From: Massilia endophytica
GTDB taxonomy: Bacteria; Pseudomonadota; Gammaproteobacteria; Burkholderiales; Burkholderiaceae_D
Assembly (NCBI RefSeq): GCF_021165955.1
Contig: NZ_CP088952.1
Location: forward strand, 3,844,001 to 3,908,000
DNA: 64,000 bases
Direction of reading: 5' to 3'
The notes under the pieces were generated by a model, which was not told where the DNA came from, made no database searches, and saw nothing but the letters and a program-made list of their open reading frames with translations. The position numbers and the translations under genes were made by a program. Below, in pieces: positions 25,764 to 34,688 of the stretch (the first letter of the stretch is position 1; the number at the start of each line of letters is the position of its first letter).

Positions 25764-26365
25764 AGCCAGCCTGCGTCGCGCGCCAGCCGGAAGGCCTCGA
25801 CGCGGTTGCCCGCATTGAGCTTGCTGATCGCCTCGGACAGGTAGTTGCGTACCGTGCCTTCCGACAGGGCGAGCTGCCTCGCAATCTCTGCGCCGCTGCG
25901 CCCTTCTCCTGCCAGCCGCAGCACCTGCCGTTCGCGTTCGCTGAGCGGATCTTCGCCGCCGCTCCAGCTTTCCAGCGCCAGTTCGGGCGCGATCGCCCTG
26001 CCGCCGGCGTGGACGGTGCGGATGGCGGCAGCCAGCGATTCGGATGGCGCATCCTTCAGCAGATAGCCGCGCACGCCCGCCGCCATGGCCCGCCGCAGGT
26101 AGCCCGCGCGCGCGAAGGTGGTCACGATGACGACCCGCGCCGGGCAACCATGTTCGGCCAGCGCGGCGGCCAGTTCAAGGCCGGTCATCAGGGGCATCTC
26201 GATATCGGTGAGCACCACGTCCGGACGCAGTGCGGCGCACAGTGCCAGCGCTTCCTGGCCGTTGCGCGCCTGACCCACCACATCCAGGTCGCCTTCCAGC
26301 TTCAGCAGGGCCGCGAGCGCGCCCAGCACCAGCGCCTGGTCTTCGGCGATCAGCACGCGGATCAT
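25760..26365 (-). CDS. NarL/LuxR-type response regulator (DesR-like)
   Basis: 201 aa. Receiver domain with acidic E8/D9 pocket, phospho-acceptor D54 (VVLTDIEMP), T in VTTF and K in LLKDA, then a LuxR-type HTH (about 137-190: LSERERQVLRLAGEGRSGAE, IARQLALSEGTVRNYLSEAI). The start ATG overlaps the stop of the adjacent kinase gene (ATGA at 26362-26365), so the two form a coupled pair. Resembles DesR/LiaR-type regulators. Target genes are unknown; the cotranscribed amidohydrolase is a candidate. Confidence 0.93.
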   Translation of the reverse strand: MIRVLIAEDQALVLGALAALLKLEGDLDVVGQARNGQEALALCAALRPDVVLTDIEMPLMTGLELAAALAEHGCPARVVIVTTFARAGYLRRAMAAGVRGYLLKDAPSESLAAAIRTVHAGGRAIAPELALESWSGGEDPLSERERQVLRLAGEGRSGAEIARQLALSEGTVRNYLSEAISKLNAGNRVEAFRLARDAGWL

Positions 26366-27468
26366 GCTGCGGCTCCAACCGGCAGGCGCAGCTCCAGCGA
26401 CAGGCCGCGCGCCACCTCCAGCCTCAGCTGTCCGCCCAGCGCCACCACGCGTTCCTGCATGCCGCGCAGGCCGTTGCCCCGCTCGATGGCGGCAGCAGTT
26501 GCCAGCCGCTCGCCGTCGTCGCGGATGCGGCAGCTCAGCACCCCGTTTTCCAGCGCGATATTGATTTCGCAGCGGCGCGCGTCCGCATGGCGCAGGATGT
26601 TGGTGACGGCTTCGCGCAGCGCCAGCGACAGCACGCTCTCCGCCGTGGCAGGGATAGCGAAGGACGCCACCTGCGCGTCCAGGGTCACATTGGCAGCGGC
26701 AAGCGCGGTGCGCGCCTGCGCCAGTTCGTGCTGCAATCCCGTCTGGCGGTAGCCGCTGACGGCGCTGCGCACTTCGGCCAGCGCCTGGCGCGCGTTGGTC
26801 TCGATATCCCGGATCTCGCGCAGGCTGGCGCCGGGATCGCGTTCCAGCAGCCGGCCAGCCAGTTCCGCTTTCAGCGTAATGAGCGAAAGCGTATGCCCGA
26901 GCAGGTCGTGCATGTCGCGCGAAATGCGCTCCCGTTCCGTGATCCGCGCCAGATGCTCCACTTCCTCCTGCTTGCGCAGGAGCTGCATCTGCTTGCAGCG
27001 CACCGTGGCGTCCATCACCGAGGCGATGCCGACGGGCGTGCCGACGGCCAGGGTAGGCATCAGGAAGCTGAGCGGCAGGTCCACCACCAAGGCGATCAGC
27101 GAGGCGCCGATGAGGATGGCGGCGATCGACGCATAGGCGGCGCGGCGGTTCTCGATTCCCGCGCACATTGCGGCGGCAAAAATGAAGAAGGTACAGGCGC
27201 CGAAATTGAATGGCGCCCAGGCCAGGCCGAGCGCGAAGGTCGCCAGCAGCACCGGCACAAGCTTCCGGTTGCGCAGCCAGTAGCTGGCGAAGTACATGGG
27301 CACGAAGACCAGTACCGTCAGCACCAGCAGGAGCACTTCCAGCGCCGTGGGCGGAGTATAGAAGAACTTCCAGATGAAGAAGTTAAGGGACAGGAGCCAT
27401 AGATACGGCGCCTTGCCCACGGCAGGCGGGACCCACGGGCCTGCGAGCAATTGCCGTATCTTCCTCAT
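26362..27468 (-). CDS. HisKA_3 sensor histidine kinase (DesK-like)
   Basis: 368 aa. Five or six closely packed membrane spans fill residues 22-145 with no large periplasmic domain, then a coiled-coil linker and the HisKA_3 phospho-acceptor H187 (ERERISRDMHDLLGHTLS), and a HATPase_c domain (REAVTNILRHADA, GNGLRGMQERV). Architecture matches DesK, which in Bacillus senses membrane state. Here the signal is unknown. Coupled by ATGA to the response regulator and 10 bases downstream of the amidohydrolase gene. Confidence 0.92.
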   Translation of the reverse strand: MRKIRQLLAGPWVPPAVGKAPYLWLLSLNFFIWKFFYTPPTALEVLLLVLTVLVFVPMYFASYWLRNRKLVPVLLATFALGLAWAPFNFGACTFFIFAAAMCAGIENRRAAYASIAAILIGASLIALVVDLPLSFLMPTLAVGTPVGIASVMDATVRCKQMQLLRKQEEVEHLARITERERISRDMHDLLGHTLSLITLKAELAGRLLERDPGASLREIRDIETNARQALAEVRSAVSGYRQTGLQHELAQARTALAAANVTLDAQVASFAIPATAESVLSLALREAVTNILRHADARRCEINIALENGVLSCRIRDDGERLATAAAIERGNGLRGMQERVVALGGQLRLEVARGLSLELRLPVGAAA

Positions 27469-27478
27469 GCCGTTCTCC

Positions 27479-29272
27479 TTATTGGTCGGTCAGCCGCACG
27501 TCGGCGATGCGGAAGCGGTACGCGCCCGGTTTAGGGCCTGCGTTGAACGCTATCATGGTGAGCGCCGCAGCGTCTACCCCCTTGAATGCGGAGAGCGGGA
27601 AACTCACCTCGCTCCATTCCTCGCCCGCCGTGAAGGGCAGGCTGACAGGGATTGTTCCTCCCTTGGACATCATGGCCACCGCATAGCGCTGGCCATCGCC
27701 GCGCACGCGGAAGCGCAGCACTGTCGCGGCACTGAGATCGGCGGCCTGCATCGGCCCGGAGCCGGGAGCGAAGACAATGCCTGCCCAGGGGTAGGCGAAG
27801 CCCTGCTGAACGCTGGCCCGGACCTCGGCGGCCGGTGTTCCGTCGTCATCCGCATAGGCCAGTTCCACGGCCGATTTGCCGCCCATGAAGCTGTCCGTGG
27901 ACGGCTGCCAGCCCATGCCGAAGGGACTTCCCAGCTTTCCCGCGCTGAACAGGCCGATACGTCCATCCGCGGGCAGGACGACCTGCGCGCCCTGCCGCAC
28001 GGCCGCCTCCCCGGCCACTTTCGCCATCTGCGCCTTGCGCAGCGGCGAAACGGGCTCGCCGTCCTTCCACACCTCCACGATGCGGCGCGTCGCGCGTATA
28101 TCGCTTGCCGGGTCGCCCTCCACCAGCAGCAGGTCGGCCTTGTAGCCTTTCGCGACACGGCCCCGCATGCCGAGGCGGAAAACTTCGGCTGGCGTACTGG
28201 TGGCCGCCGCCAGCACCTCGATGGGGCTCATGCCGGACTGGGTGAGCGAGAGCAGTTCGTGGTGCATGCTGGCGCCATACTGGGTTCCGACATTCCCTGC
28301 GTCGGTACCGGCCAGAAGTTTCACGCCCGCGCCGCGCAGCGCCTTCACCACGGCGCGCGGCGCCGCCAGCTTTCCGGGCTGGTGCGAGGTGCCGTGGCTG
28401 CCCTTCAGGGGCTGCACCTGCTCCTTCAGTAGGAGCGAAGTCATGCTGCTGTCGTCCAGCACATCCTGCTCCTGGACGCCTGCGATGCTCTCCATCACGC
28501 TGAAGGTGGGAATGACAAAGGCCTTGCGGCTGCGCGCAAGCTTCGCGAAGGCCGCCAGATCCTCCTTGCCGATCGACTCGCCCACGAAGAGGTGCACCAG
28601 GCCGTCCGCGCCCGCCTCCAGCGCGGCGCGCGCGTTCGCCAGCGTGGCGATATGGACGACCGCCAGCTTGCCGCACTTGTGCGCAGCGTCCACCAGCGCC
28701 TTCACGGTAGGCAGGTCCAGGCTCGCAACGGGATGGCTTTCGCTGCCGCTCTCCAGCACGATCTTGATGAAGTGGGACCCTTCCGCGATACGCGCATCAA
28801 CCCAGGCCTGCGCCTCGTCCGGACGGGTCAGGGTCGGGATGGGAATGCCGTACTCGGTGCCATGGCCTTGCGGTGCCGTAGCGAGCGTGCCCGCCGAAAA
28901 CAGGTCTGCGCGGTCGCGGTTCTCTCCACGCGCCATCCGTGCGCTCATATCCTGCATGATGGGCACTGCGGTGAACATGTCCACCTGCGTGGTCACGCCG
29001 AACAGCAGCGGCAGGTCCAGGTAGCGGTAGGCATGCACGTGCGAGTCGATCAGCCCGGGCAGGAGCGTGCGCCCCTTGCCATCGACCACCGTGGCGGGAC
29101 CTGCCGCCCCCTTGTAGTCCGCGTCGGCGATCCTGCCGTCTTCGATCAGCACATTCCTGTGCTCATGCATCCGCTGGCCGTCGAAAACGCGGACATCGCG
29201 GATCAGCGTTGAAGCCGCAAACGCGGGCAAGGCCGCAGCCAGCGCGGCTGCGGTGAGCAGTGGTTTCAGCAT
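27479..29272 (-). CDS. Exported amidohydrolase with C-terminal CIA30-like beta domain
   Basis: 597 aa. Signal peptide MLKPLLTAAALAAALPAFAA. The amidohydrolase domain (about 22-430) keeps the metal ligands: LIDSHVHAYRY (HxH), IKIVLESGSE (Lys), AVVHIATLANA and DGLVHLF (two His) and AGTDAGNVG (Asp). The last ~160 residues (DGRIGLFSAGKLGSPFGMGW, SGPMQAADLSAATVLRFRVR, EEWSEVSFPLSAFKGVDAAA) read as a CIA30/galactose-binding-like jelly roll, which may bind carbohydrate. Imidazolonepropionase-like periplasmic amidohydrolases act on cyclic amides or dipeptides; the substrate here is unknown. First gene of the unit with the DesK/DesR-like pair. Confidence 0.88.
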   Translation of the reverse strand: MLKPLLTAAALAAALPAFAASTLIRDVRVFDGQRMHEHRNVLIEDGRIADADYKGAAGPATVVDGKGRTLLPGLIDSHVHAYRYLDLPLLFGVTTQVDMFTAVPIMQDMSARMARGENRDRADLFSAGTLATAPQGHGTEYGIPIPTLTRPDEAQAWVDARIAEGSHFIKIVLESGSESHPVASLDLPTVKALVDAAHKCGKLAVVHIATLANARAALEAGADGLVHLFVGESIGKEDLAAFAKLARSRKAFVIPTFSVMESIAGVQEQDVLDDSSMTSLLLKEQVQPLKGSHGTSHQPGKLAAPRAVVKALRGAGVKLLAGTDAGNVGTQYGASMHHELLSLTQSGMSPIEVLAAATSTPAEVFRLGMRGRVAKGYKADLLLVEGDPASDIRATRRIVEVWKDGEPVSPLRKAQMAKVAGEAAVRQGAQVVLPADGRIGLFSAGKLGSPFGMGWQPSTDSFMGGKSAVELAYADDDGTPAAEVRASVQQGFAYPWAGIVFAPGSGPMQAADLSAATVLRFRVRGDGQRYAVAMMSKGGTIPVSLPFTAGEEWSEVSFPLSAFKGVDAAALTMIAFNAGPKPGAYRFRIADVRLTDQ

Positions 29273-29361
29273 GGTCTTCTCCCTGAGGTTGATGAGAGAA
29301 GTATGGGATGTGCGGACTGCCCCAGCCAGAGCAAAATGCCATCAATCCGGCATGACAAATG

Positions 29362-30639
29362 TCAGAGGCCGGGAGGCAGCAGCGCGAGGGTGCGGGCGGT
29401 GGCGCCGCGGTGCTGGTTGGCGAAGCTTAGTGCATTCCGCCCCATCGCTTCGCGTGCAGCGCTGTCCTGTAGCAGGGCCGCGGCGGTGCGCATCAATTCG
29501 TCCGCATCGGCCACGCGGCGCGCGCCGCCGGCTGCGAGCGCATCTTCGGTCGCCTGTGCAAAGTTGAAGGTGTGCTGCCCCACCAGCACCGGCTTGCCCA
29601 GCGCCGCCGGTTCGATCAGGTTCTGCCCGCCCAGGGGCTGAAGGCTGCCGCCGATGAAGGCGATATCGCAGGCGGAGTAGTAAGCAAACATTTCGCCCAT
29701 CGAGTCGCCGAGCAGCACCCGCGTTGCCCCCTCCACCACAGCGCCGGGCTCGCGCAGTGCCGAGCGGCGCTGAACGGCGAAGCCACGTTCGTGCACCATG
29801 GCTTCCACCGCATCGAAGCGCTGCGGGTGGCGCGGCACCAGGAGCAGCAGTGTGCCTTCGGGGAGCGCGGCGCGGGCGAAGGCATCGAGAATCAATTCCT
29901 CCTCGCCTTCGCGTGTGCTGGCACACAGCAGCACGGGGCGCTGGCCGATCTGCTGGCGCAGCTGGGCGCCCAGCGCCAGCGCGGCAGGAGGCACCACGAC
30001 GTCGAACTTGATGCTGCCCGTGACGTCGACCTTCGGCGCGCCAAGGCTGCGGATGCGCTCTGCATCGGCTTCGGTCTGTGCCGCCACATGTCCGATGCCC
30101 TGCGCCGCTTCCCGCATGATGCCGCCGAAACGCTGTGCTTTGCGCAGCGAGCGTTCGCTGAGCCGCGCATTCGCCAGCATGACAGGCACCTTGCGGCGGC
30201 CGCATTCGGCGATGAGATTCGGCCAGACCTCCGTTTCCATCAGAATGCAGATGCGCGGTTCGAAGTGGCGGACGAAGCGGCCCACCAGCGATGGCATGTC
30301 ATAAGGCAGATAGGACTGCACAAGGCGCGCGCCGTGCTTGCCGAACAGGGACTTGCCCGTAGCGCGGCCGGTCGGCGTCATGTGCGTGAGCACAATGCGG
30401 CTCAGCGGATACTGCTTGAGCAGGGCGTCGACCAGGGGCTCCGCAGCGCGCGTTTCGCCGACGGAGACGGCATGCACCCAGATGGTATGCGGCTCGTCGT
30501 TCGCGGCGCGGCGGCCGTAGATGCCGAGGCGTTCGTTCCAGTGCTGGCGGTAGCCCGGCTCCTGCCGTCCGCGCAGCCACAGGCGCAGCAGCACCAGGGG
30601 CAGGGACAGCCACCACACCAGGGTATAGAGGCGGAGCAT
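29362..30639 (-). CDS. waaA: 3-deoxy-D-manno-octulosonic acid transferase
   Basis: 425 aa. Adds Kdo to lipid A precursor at the inner membrane. N-terminal membrane anchor (LYTLVWWLSLPLVLLRLWLR), then the GT30 N-domain with HAVSVGETRAAEPLVDALL, ILMETEVWPNLIAECGRRKV, LANARLSERSLRKAQRFGG, and the C-domain with LCASTREGEEELILDAFA, VPRHPQRFD and GGSLQPLGGQNLIEPAALGK. Length is standard. Two bases after waaC on the same strand, so waaC-waaA are likely cotranscribed. Confidence 0.97.
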   Translation of the reverse strand: MLRLYTLVWWLSLPLVLLRLWLRGRQEPGYRQHWNERLGIYGRRAANDEPHTIWVHAVSVGETRAAEPLVDALLKQYPLSRIVLTHMTPTGRATGKSLFGKHGARLVQSYLPYDMPSLVGRFVRHFEPRICILMETEVWPNLIAECGRRKVPVMLANARLSERSLRKAQRFGGIMREAAQGIGHVAAQTEADAERIRSLGAPKVDVTGSIKFDVVVPPAALALGAQLRQQIGQRPVLLCASTREGEEELILDAFARAALPEGTLLLLVPRHPQRFDAVEAMVHERGFAVQRRSALREPGAVVEGATRVLLGDSMGEMFAYYSACDIAFIGGSLQPLGGQNLIEPAALGKPVLVGQHTFNFAQATEDALAAGGARRVADADELMRTAAALLQDSAAREAMGRNALSFANQHRGATARTLALLPPGL

Positions 30640-30641
30640 GG

Positions 30642-31610
30642 TCAGGCGAGCAGGGTTCGGGCGGCGGCCAGCACTTCGGCCACCGGCGGCGGCGAACCGG
30701 CGTCGCCCAGGTTGATGATTTTTGGCGACCAGTTGCCTTCCGTTTTCCAGCGCGGCGAATCGCAGTAGATTTCAACCACAGGCCGCGTGAAGGCGGCCGC
30801 GATATGCGTCAGGCCTGTATCCACGCCAACCGCCAGCCCCGCGTGGCGCGCCAGCAGCACGGCATCGGCCATGGAGAGCTTCGGCAGCACGCGCGCATTG
30901 GGCAGCGCGGCGGCCAAAGTTTCGGCCTCCTGCTTCTCTTTCTCCGAGCCCCAGGGCAGCAGGATGGTCATGGGCGCAAGCGCCTTGCCCAACTCGATCC
31001 AGTTGGCGGGCGCCCATTTCTTCGTGTCGCGCGCCGTGCCGTGGAAGAAGACTACGTAAGGCTCGGCAGGCATCCATTCGGGACGCGGATCCGATGGCGA
31101 GACATCTGGCAGGCCGAAGTCCGCCGGGGTATCGACCGTGTAGCCCAGCACCGCGCCCACCACGAGGCGGCCGCGCGCCACGGCATGCGTGCGCGGATCG
31201 AGCGGAATGCTTTTCGTGTGGAAGATGCGCGAAATGCCTTCGTAGCCAGAGCCTTCGCTGCCGTTGGCCAGGCCCACCTTGAAGCGGCCGCGCGCGGCGC
31301 CCATGATGATGCCGGTCTTGAGCAGGCCCTGGGTGTCGAAGACGTAGTCGTATTCCTGCTGGCGCAGGCTGCGGAAAAAGGCGCCGATCTCGGCGCGGGT
31401 GGCCTTGTCGCCAAGGCTCTTGCGCCAGCGCCGCAGCGCGAAGGGAATGATGTTGCGCACTTGGCTGTTCAGGCGCACCAGGCTCACATAGCCCTCCTCC
31501 ACCACCCAGTCGATGTTCGCATGGGGGAAGTGGCGCCTGATGTCCGCCACAATGGGCATGTTGTGCAGCACGTCCCCCAGCGAGGAGACGCGCACCAGCA
31601 GGATATTCAT
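30642..31610 (-). CDS. waaC: Lipopolysaccharide heptosyltransferase I
   Basis: 322 aa GT9 family. N-terminal MNILLVRVSSLGDVLHNMPI, YVFDTQGLLKTGIIMGAARG, FFHGTARDTKKWAPANWIEL, LLPWGSEKEKQEAETLAAAL and VGVDTGLTHIAAAFTRPVVE are the heptosyltransferase signatures. WaaC adds the first heptose to Kdo2-lipid A. It follows the phosphomannomutase gene by 7 bases and precedes waaA by 2. GmhB for heptose precursor synthesis is at 23491. Confidence 0.96.
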   Translation of the reverse strand: MNILLVRVSSLGDVLHNMPIVADIRRHFPHANIDWVVEEGYVSLVRLNSQVRNIIPFALRRWRKSLGDKATRAEIGAFFRSLRQQEYDYVFDTQGLLKTGIIMGAARGRFKVGLANGSEGSGYEGISRIFHTKSIPLDPRTHAVARGRLVVGAVLGYTVDTPADFGLPDVSPSDPRPEWMPAEPYVVFFHGTARDTKKWAPANWIELGKALAPMTILLPWGSEKEKQEAETLAAALPNARVLPKLSMADAVLLARHAGLAVGVDTGLTHIAAAFTRPVVEIYCDSPRWKTEGNWSPKIINLGDAGSPPPVAEVLAAARTLLA

Positions 31611-31617
31611 GCGCTGC

Positions 31618-33000
31618 TTAGAAAGGCAGCTCGGCGTCCGGCTTGGCAGCCAGGATCACCTGCTTGAACTGGCCCTGGATGCGTTCCAGCGCGGCCGGGG
31701 TCTCGGCTTCGAAACGCAGCACGATCACCGGCGTGGTGTTCGAGGAGCGCGCCAGGCCGAAACCGTCCGGATACTCCACGCGCAGGCCGTCGATGGTGAT
31801 GATCTGTTCATTGCCGGGGAACTTCGCATCGCTGCGCAGCTTGTCCATCAGAGCGAAGTTCTCGCCTTCCTTCAGGTGCAGGTGCAGCTCGGGCGTGCTG
31901 TCCGACTGCGGCAGGGAATTGAGCAGGGCGGAGGGATCTTTCTCGCGCGTGAGAATCTCCAGCATGCGCGCCCCGGCGTACAGGCCATCGTCGAAGCCGT
32001 ACCAGCGGTCCTTGAAGAAGATATGGCCGCTCATCTCGCCGCCCAGCGGAGCGCCGGTTTCCTTCAGCTTGGCCTTCACCAGCGAGTGGCCGGTCTTGTA
32101 CATGAGGGGCTTGCCGCCCGCCTTGGTGATATAGGGCGCGAGGTGGCGGGTGCACTTCACGTCGTAGAGAATCTGCTCGCCGGGATGGCGGCTCAGCACA
32201 TCGGCCGCGAACAGCATCATCTGGCGGTCCGGGTAGATGATCTGGCCGTCCTTGGTGACGATGCCCAGGCGGTCGCCGTCGCCGTCGAAGGCCAGGCCGA
32301 TTTCGGCGTCGGTCTCCTGCAGGCAGCGGATCAGATCCTGCAGGTTTTCGGGATGCGCGGGGTCCGGGTGGTGGTTGGGGAAGTTGCCATCCACTTCGCA
32401 GAACAGTTCAATCACTTCGCAGCCCATGCCGCGATACAGGTCGCCCGCGAAGGCGCCCGCCACGCCGTTGCCGCAATCGACGGCGATCTTGATGGGGCGC
32501 GCGATCTTCACATCGCCGATGATGCGCTCCAGGTAGGCGGCACGGATATCGTGGGTGCGGTAGCTGCCCGGCTTTTCGGCCAGCTTGTCCGCGTTGTCGA
32601 GAATGCTCTGGTACAGGCCCGTGATGGCTTCACCATGGATCGCCTCGCCCGCCAGCACCATCTTGAAGCCGTTGTAATCGGGGGGGTTATGGCTGCCGGT
32701 CACCATGATGCCGGACTTCGTTTCCAGCACATTGGTGCCGAAGTAGACCATGGGGGTGGCCACCACGCCCAGGTCGATCACGTTCACGCCCGCCGACTGC
32801 AGGCCCTCGGCCAGCGCCTTCGCCAGCTCGGGTCCGGACAGGCGGCCGTCGCGGCCGATGACCACCGCCCCCTCTCCCCTGGCCAGCGCCGCCAGCCCGA
32901 AAGCGTGGCCGATCTGGCGGGCTACTCCCGCGTCCAGCGTTTTGCCGATGATGCCGCGGATGTCATAAGCTTTGAAAATCGATTTGGAGAGGGAAACCAT
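31618..33000 (-). CDS. Phosphomannomutase/phosphoglucomutase (AlgC-type)
   Basis: 460 aa from ATG 33000 (MVSLSKSIFKAYDIRGIIGK). The active-site phosphoserine loop VTGSHNPPDYNGFKM, metal loop AFDGDGDRLGIV, sugar-binding GGEMSGHIFF and phosphate-binding C-terminal RSSNTTPVIVLRFE are all present. Interconverts mannose-6-P/mannose-1-P and glucose-6-P/glucose-1-P; glucose-1-P feeds RfbA, and mannose-1-P exopolysaccharides. No clear Shine-Dalgarno precedes the start (CTATTCCTT), so initiation may be weak or the start slightly different. Upstream in the minus-strand unit with waaC-waaA. Confidence 0.94.
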   Translation of the reverse strand: MVSLSKSIFKAYDIRGIIGKTLDAGVARQIGHAFGLAALARGEGAVVIGRDGRLSGPELAKALAEGLQSAGVNVIDLGVVATPMVYFGTNVLETKSGIMVTGSHNPPDYNGFKMVLAGEAIHGEAITGLYQSILDNADKLAEKPGSYRTHDIRAAYLERIIGDVKIARPIKIAVDCGNGVAGAFAGDLYRGMGCEVIELFCEVDGNFPNHHPDPAHPENLQDLIRCLQETDAEIGLAFDGDGDRLGIVTKDGQIIYPDRQMMLFAADVLSRHPGEQILYDVKCTRHLAPYITKAGGKPLMYKTGHSLVKAKLKETGAPLGGEMSGHIFFKDRWYGFDDGLYAGARMLEILTREKDPSALLNSLPQSDSTPELHLHLKEGENFALMDKLRSDAKFPGNEQIITIDGLRVEYPDGFGLARSSNTTPVIVLRFEAETPAALERIQGQFKQVILAAKPDAELPF

Positions 33001-33108
33001 AAGGAATAGGAAGAGGCGAAGCCGCAGGCTTGCGAGGTTGGAAACAAGCAGTATGGTAAGTGCGATGCTGGCGGCAGGCAAGTGCTGCCGCCAGGCGGGC
33101 GGAGGGTG

Positions 33109-33414
33109 TTAAATGCGCAGGTCGTCCATCGATTTGCCGGAATCGAGCCATTCCCGCACCCATTTGGGCTGGCGGCCGCGTCCGGTCCACTGCTGGGATG
33201 GATCCTTCGGATTATGGTAGCGCGGCGCCACCGTGCCGCCTTTATTGCGGCCGTTGGCAACCAGGTCTTTCAGCGGAAGGCCCACGCTTTGTGCGATGGC
33301 GAAAATCTGCTCGCGCGCCTTTTGCAGGTCCTGCGATTCACGTTTTTTCAATTCGCGCTTGATCTGCTCCTGCAGATTGCGCAAATCGGAAGCCGACATA
33401 TTCGACAGATCCAT
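33109..33414 (-). CDS. hns: H-NS-family nucleoid-associated protein
   Basis: 101 aa, the size of short betaproteobacterial H-NS proteins. N-terminal coiled-coil oligomerisation region (MSASDLRNLQEQIKRELKKR, ESQDLQKAREQIFAIAQ) and the C-terminal DNA-binding domain with VAPRYHNPKDPSQQWTGRGR and KWVREWLDSGKSMDDLRI. AAGGGAT precedes the ATG. Probably silences AT-rich DNA; it sits at the edge of a polysaccharide region with locally AT-rich stretches in the neighbouring transferase gene. Confidence 0.94.
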   Translation of the reverse strand: MDLSNMSASDLRNLQEQIKRELKKRESQDLQKAREQIFAIAQSVGLPLKDLVANGRNKGGTVAPRYHNPKDPSQQWTGRGRQPKWVREWLDSGKSMDDLRI

Positions 33415-33479
33415 TTGTCATATCCCTTTAAGTTAATAAAGTGTCTCTTGCTGGCGCAATATACACCATTATCGGGATA

Positions 33480-34574
33480 TCAGTTTTTCCGGTGACGTAT
33501 CATCCAGCGCGGCGCCTTGAACCGCACTATCCGGACATAAAGCCAGACATAACTGCTGATAAACAGAAGCAGGAAACAGATCAGGACCCAGGTATGGCGC
33601 CAGAATACCGTGGCTGGAATCACGGCCATCAGGGAAAACATCCAGAGATAGGGCGAGGTGAGGGAGTTGCGGCGCATGAGCGCGCGCGCATCCTTGCGGC
33701 CCACGGCCCACTGCACCACGCGGCGGAAGATGAGGCTGTGCAGGTGGATACCGTCCGGCATGGCCGGAGATTTTCCGCGAATAAACATTCGTCGATACAC
33801 GGAAAATAAAGTTTCAAAAGTAGGATAAATTAACAGCAAGGCCGCATACCACGTAGAAACTTCCGGATTACGCATTACCAGCAGCAGGGCCAGTTCGCCC
33901 AGCATAAAGCCGATAAAGTAAGCGCCGCCGTCGCCCAGGAATATCAGGCCGGCGGGATAATTCCAGATCAGGAAACCCGCGGTCGCGCCCGCCACCATGA
34001 GGGCGGCCACCAGCACGAACATATCGCTGACCTGCAAGGCGACATAACCCAGGGACAGCAGCATGCAGATAGTAACCACGCTGGCCAGTCCATTGAATCC
34101 ATCGATAATATTAATGGCGTTGGCAATGCCCGCCACGGCCAATACCGTCAATGGCAGGGTCAGCCAGATATAAGGCAGGGACCAGACCATATTGATCCAG
34201 TCCAGGCGGTCGATGCGTGCATCGAGCAGGAAATAGCCCAGCAGGGCCGCGATCATGGTCAGGATCAGGCGGCGCGCGGCGCTCACCCGGCCGGTATAGT
34301 CCTCCACGATGCCGCCCACGAAGGCGCAGCTGGCGCAGGAAAGGAGGGACAGCATCCAGGTCGTCATGGCAGGCACCCGCCAGATGGAGATGCAGGCGCT
34401 GAGCGACACGGCGAGGAAAATGGAGAGCCCGCCAATACGGGCCACGGAATGGGCGTGGACTTTCTGGACGCCGTGAAAATCCGCATCCAGCGCGGGCCCG
34501 TGCAATCTCGCCTCCTTGATGACCAGCAGGGTCAGCAGGGCGGAAGCGACAAAGCTTACTAGAAAAGAAAACAT
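33480..34574 (-). CDS. WecA-like undecaprenyl-phosphate hexose(NAc)-1-phosphate transferase
   Basis: 364 aa polytopic protein of the MraY/WecA (glycosyltransferase 4) family with about 10-11 membrane spans. Family motifs: GGLSIFLAV, VGGIVEDYTGRVSA, NAINIIDGFNGLA, FLGDGGAYFIGF and DGIHLHSLIFRR (the H-x-H of the HIHH region). It loads a sugar-1-phosphate onto undecaprenyl phosphate, the first step of O-antigen or exopolysaccharide assembly. Codons from about 33780 to 33840 are unusually AT-rich. It lies between hns and rfbD, all on the minus strand. Which sugar it uses is not known. Confidence 0.88.
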   Translation of the reverse strand: MFSFLVSFVASALLTLLVIKEARLHGPALDADFHGVQKVHAHSVARIGGLSIFLAVSLSACISIWRVPAMTTWMLSLLSCASCAFVGGIVEDYTGRVSAARRLILTMIAALLGYFLLDARIDRLDWINMVWSLPYIWLTLPLTVLAVAGIANAINIIDGFNGLASVVTICMLLSLGYVALQVSDMFVLVAALMVAGATAGFLIWNYPAGLIFLGDGGAYFIGFMLGELALLLVMRNPEVSTWYAALLLIYPTFETLFSVYRRMFIRGKSPAMPDGIHLHSLIFRRVVQWAVGRKDARALMRRNSLTSPYLWMFSLMAVIPATVFWRHTWVLICFLLLFISSYVWLYVRIVRFKAPRWMIRHRKN

Positions 34575-34654
34575 CGGTTTTTATGGGGTTGGGGCCTGAG
34601 CGCTAACCGGCGATTGTACCGGATTAATGCTGAGTAAAAGAATAATCGCTCAGG

Positions 34655-34680
34655 GCGCGGCATTCTAGCAAACGCCGCGC
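34655..34680 (-). terminator. Hairpin downstream of rfbBACD, probable terminator
   Basis: GCGCGGC arms with a 12-base loop (GCGCGGC ... GCCGCGC on either strand), starting 9 bases past the rfbD stop, followed on the minus strand by a T-rich run (ATTATTCTTTT) after an 8-base interval. The spacing is looser than a textbook intrinsic terminator, so strength is uncertain. Confidence 0.5.
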
Positions 34681-34688
34681 TTTCCCAC

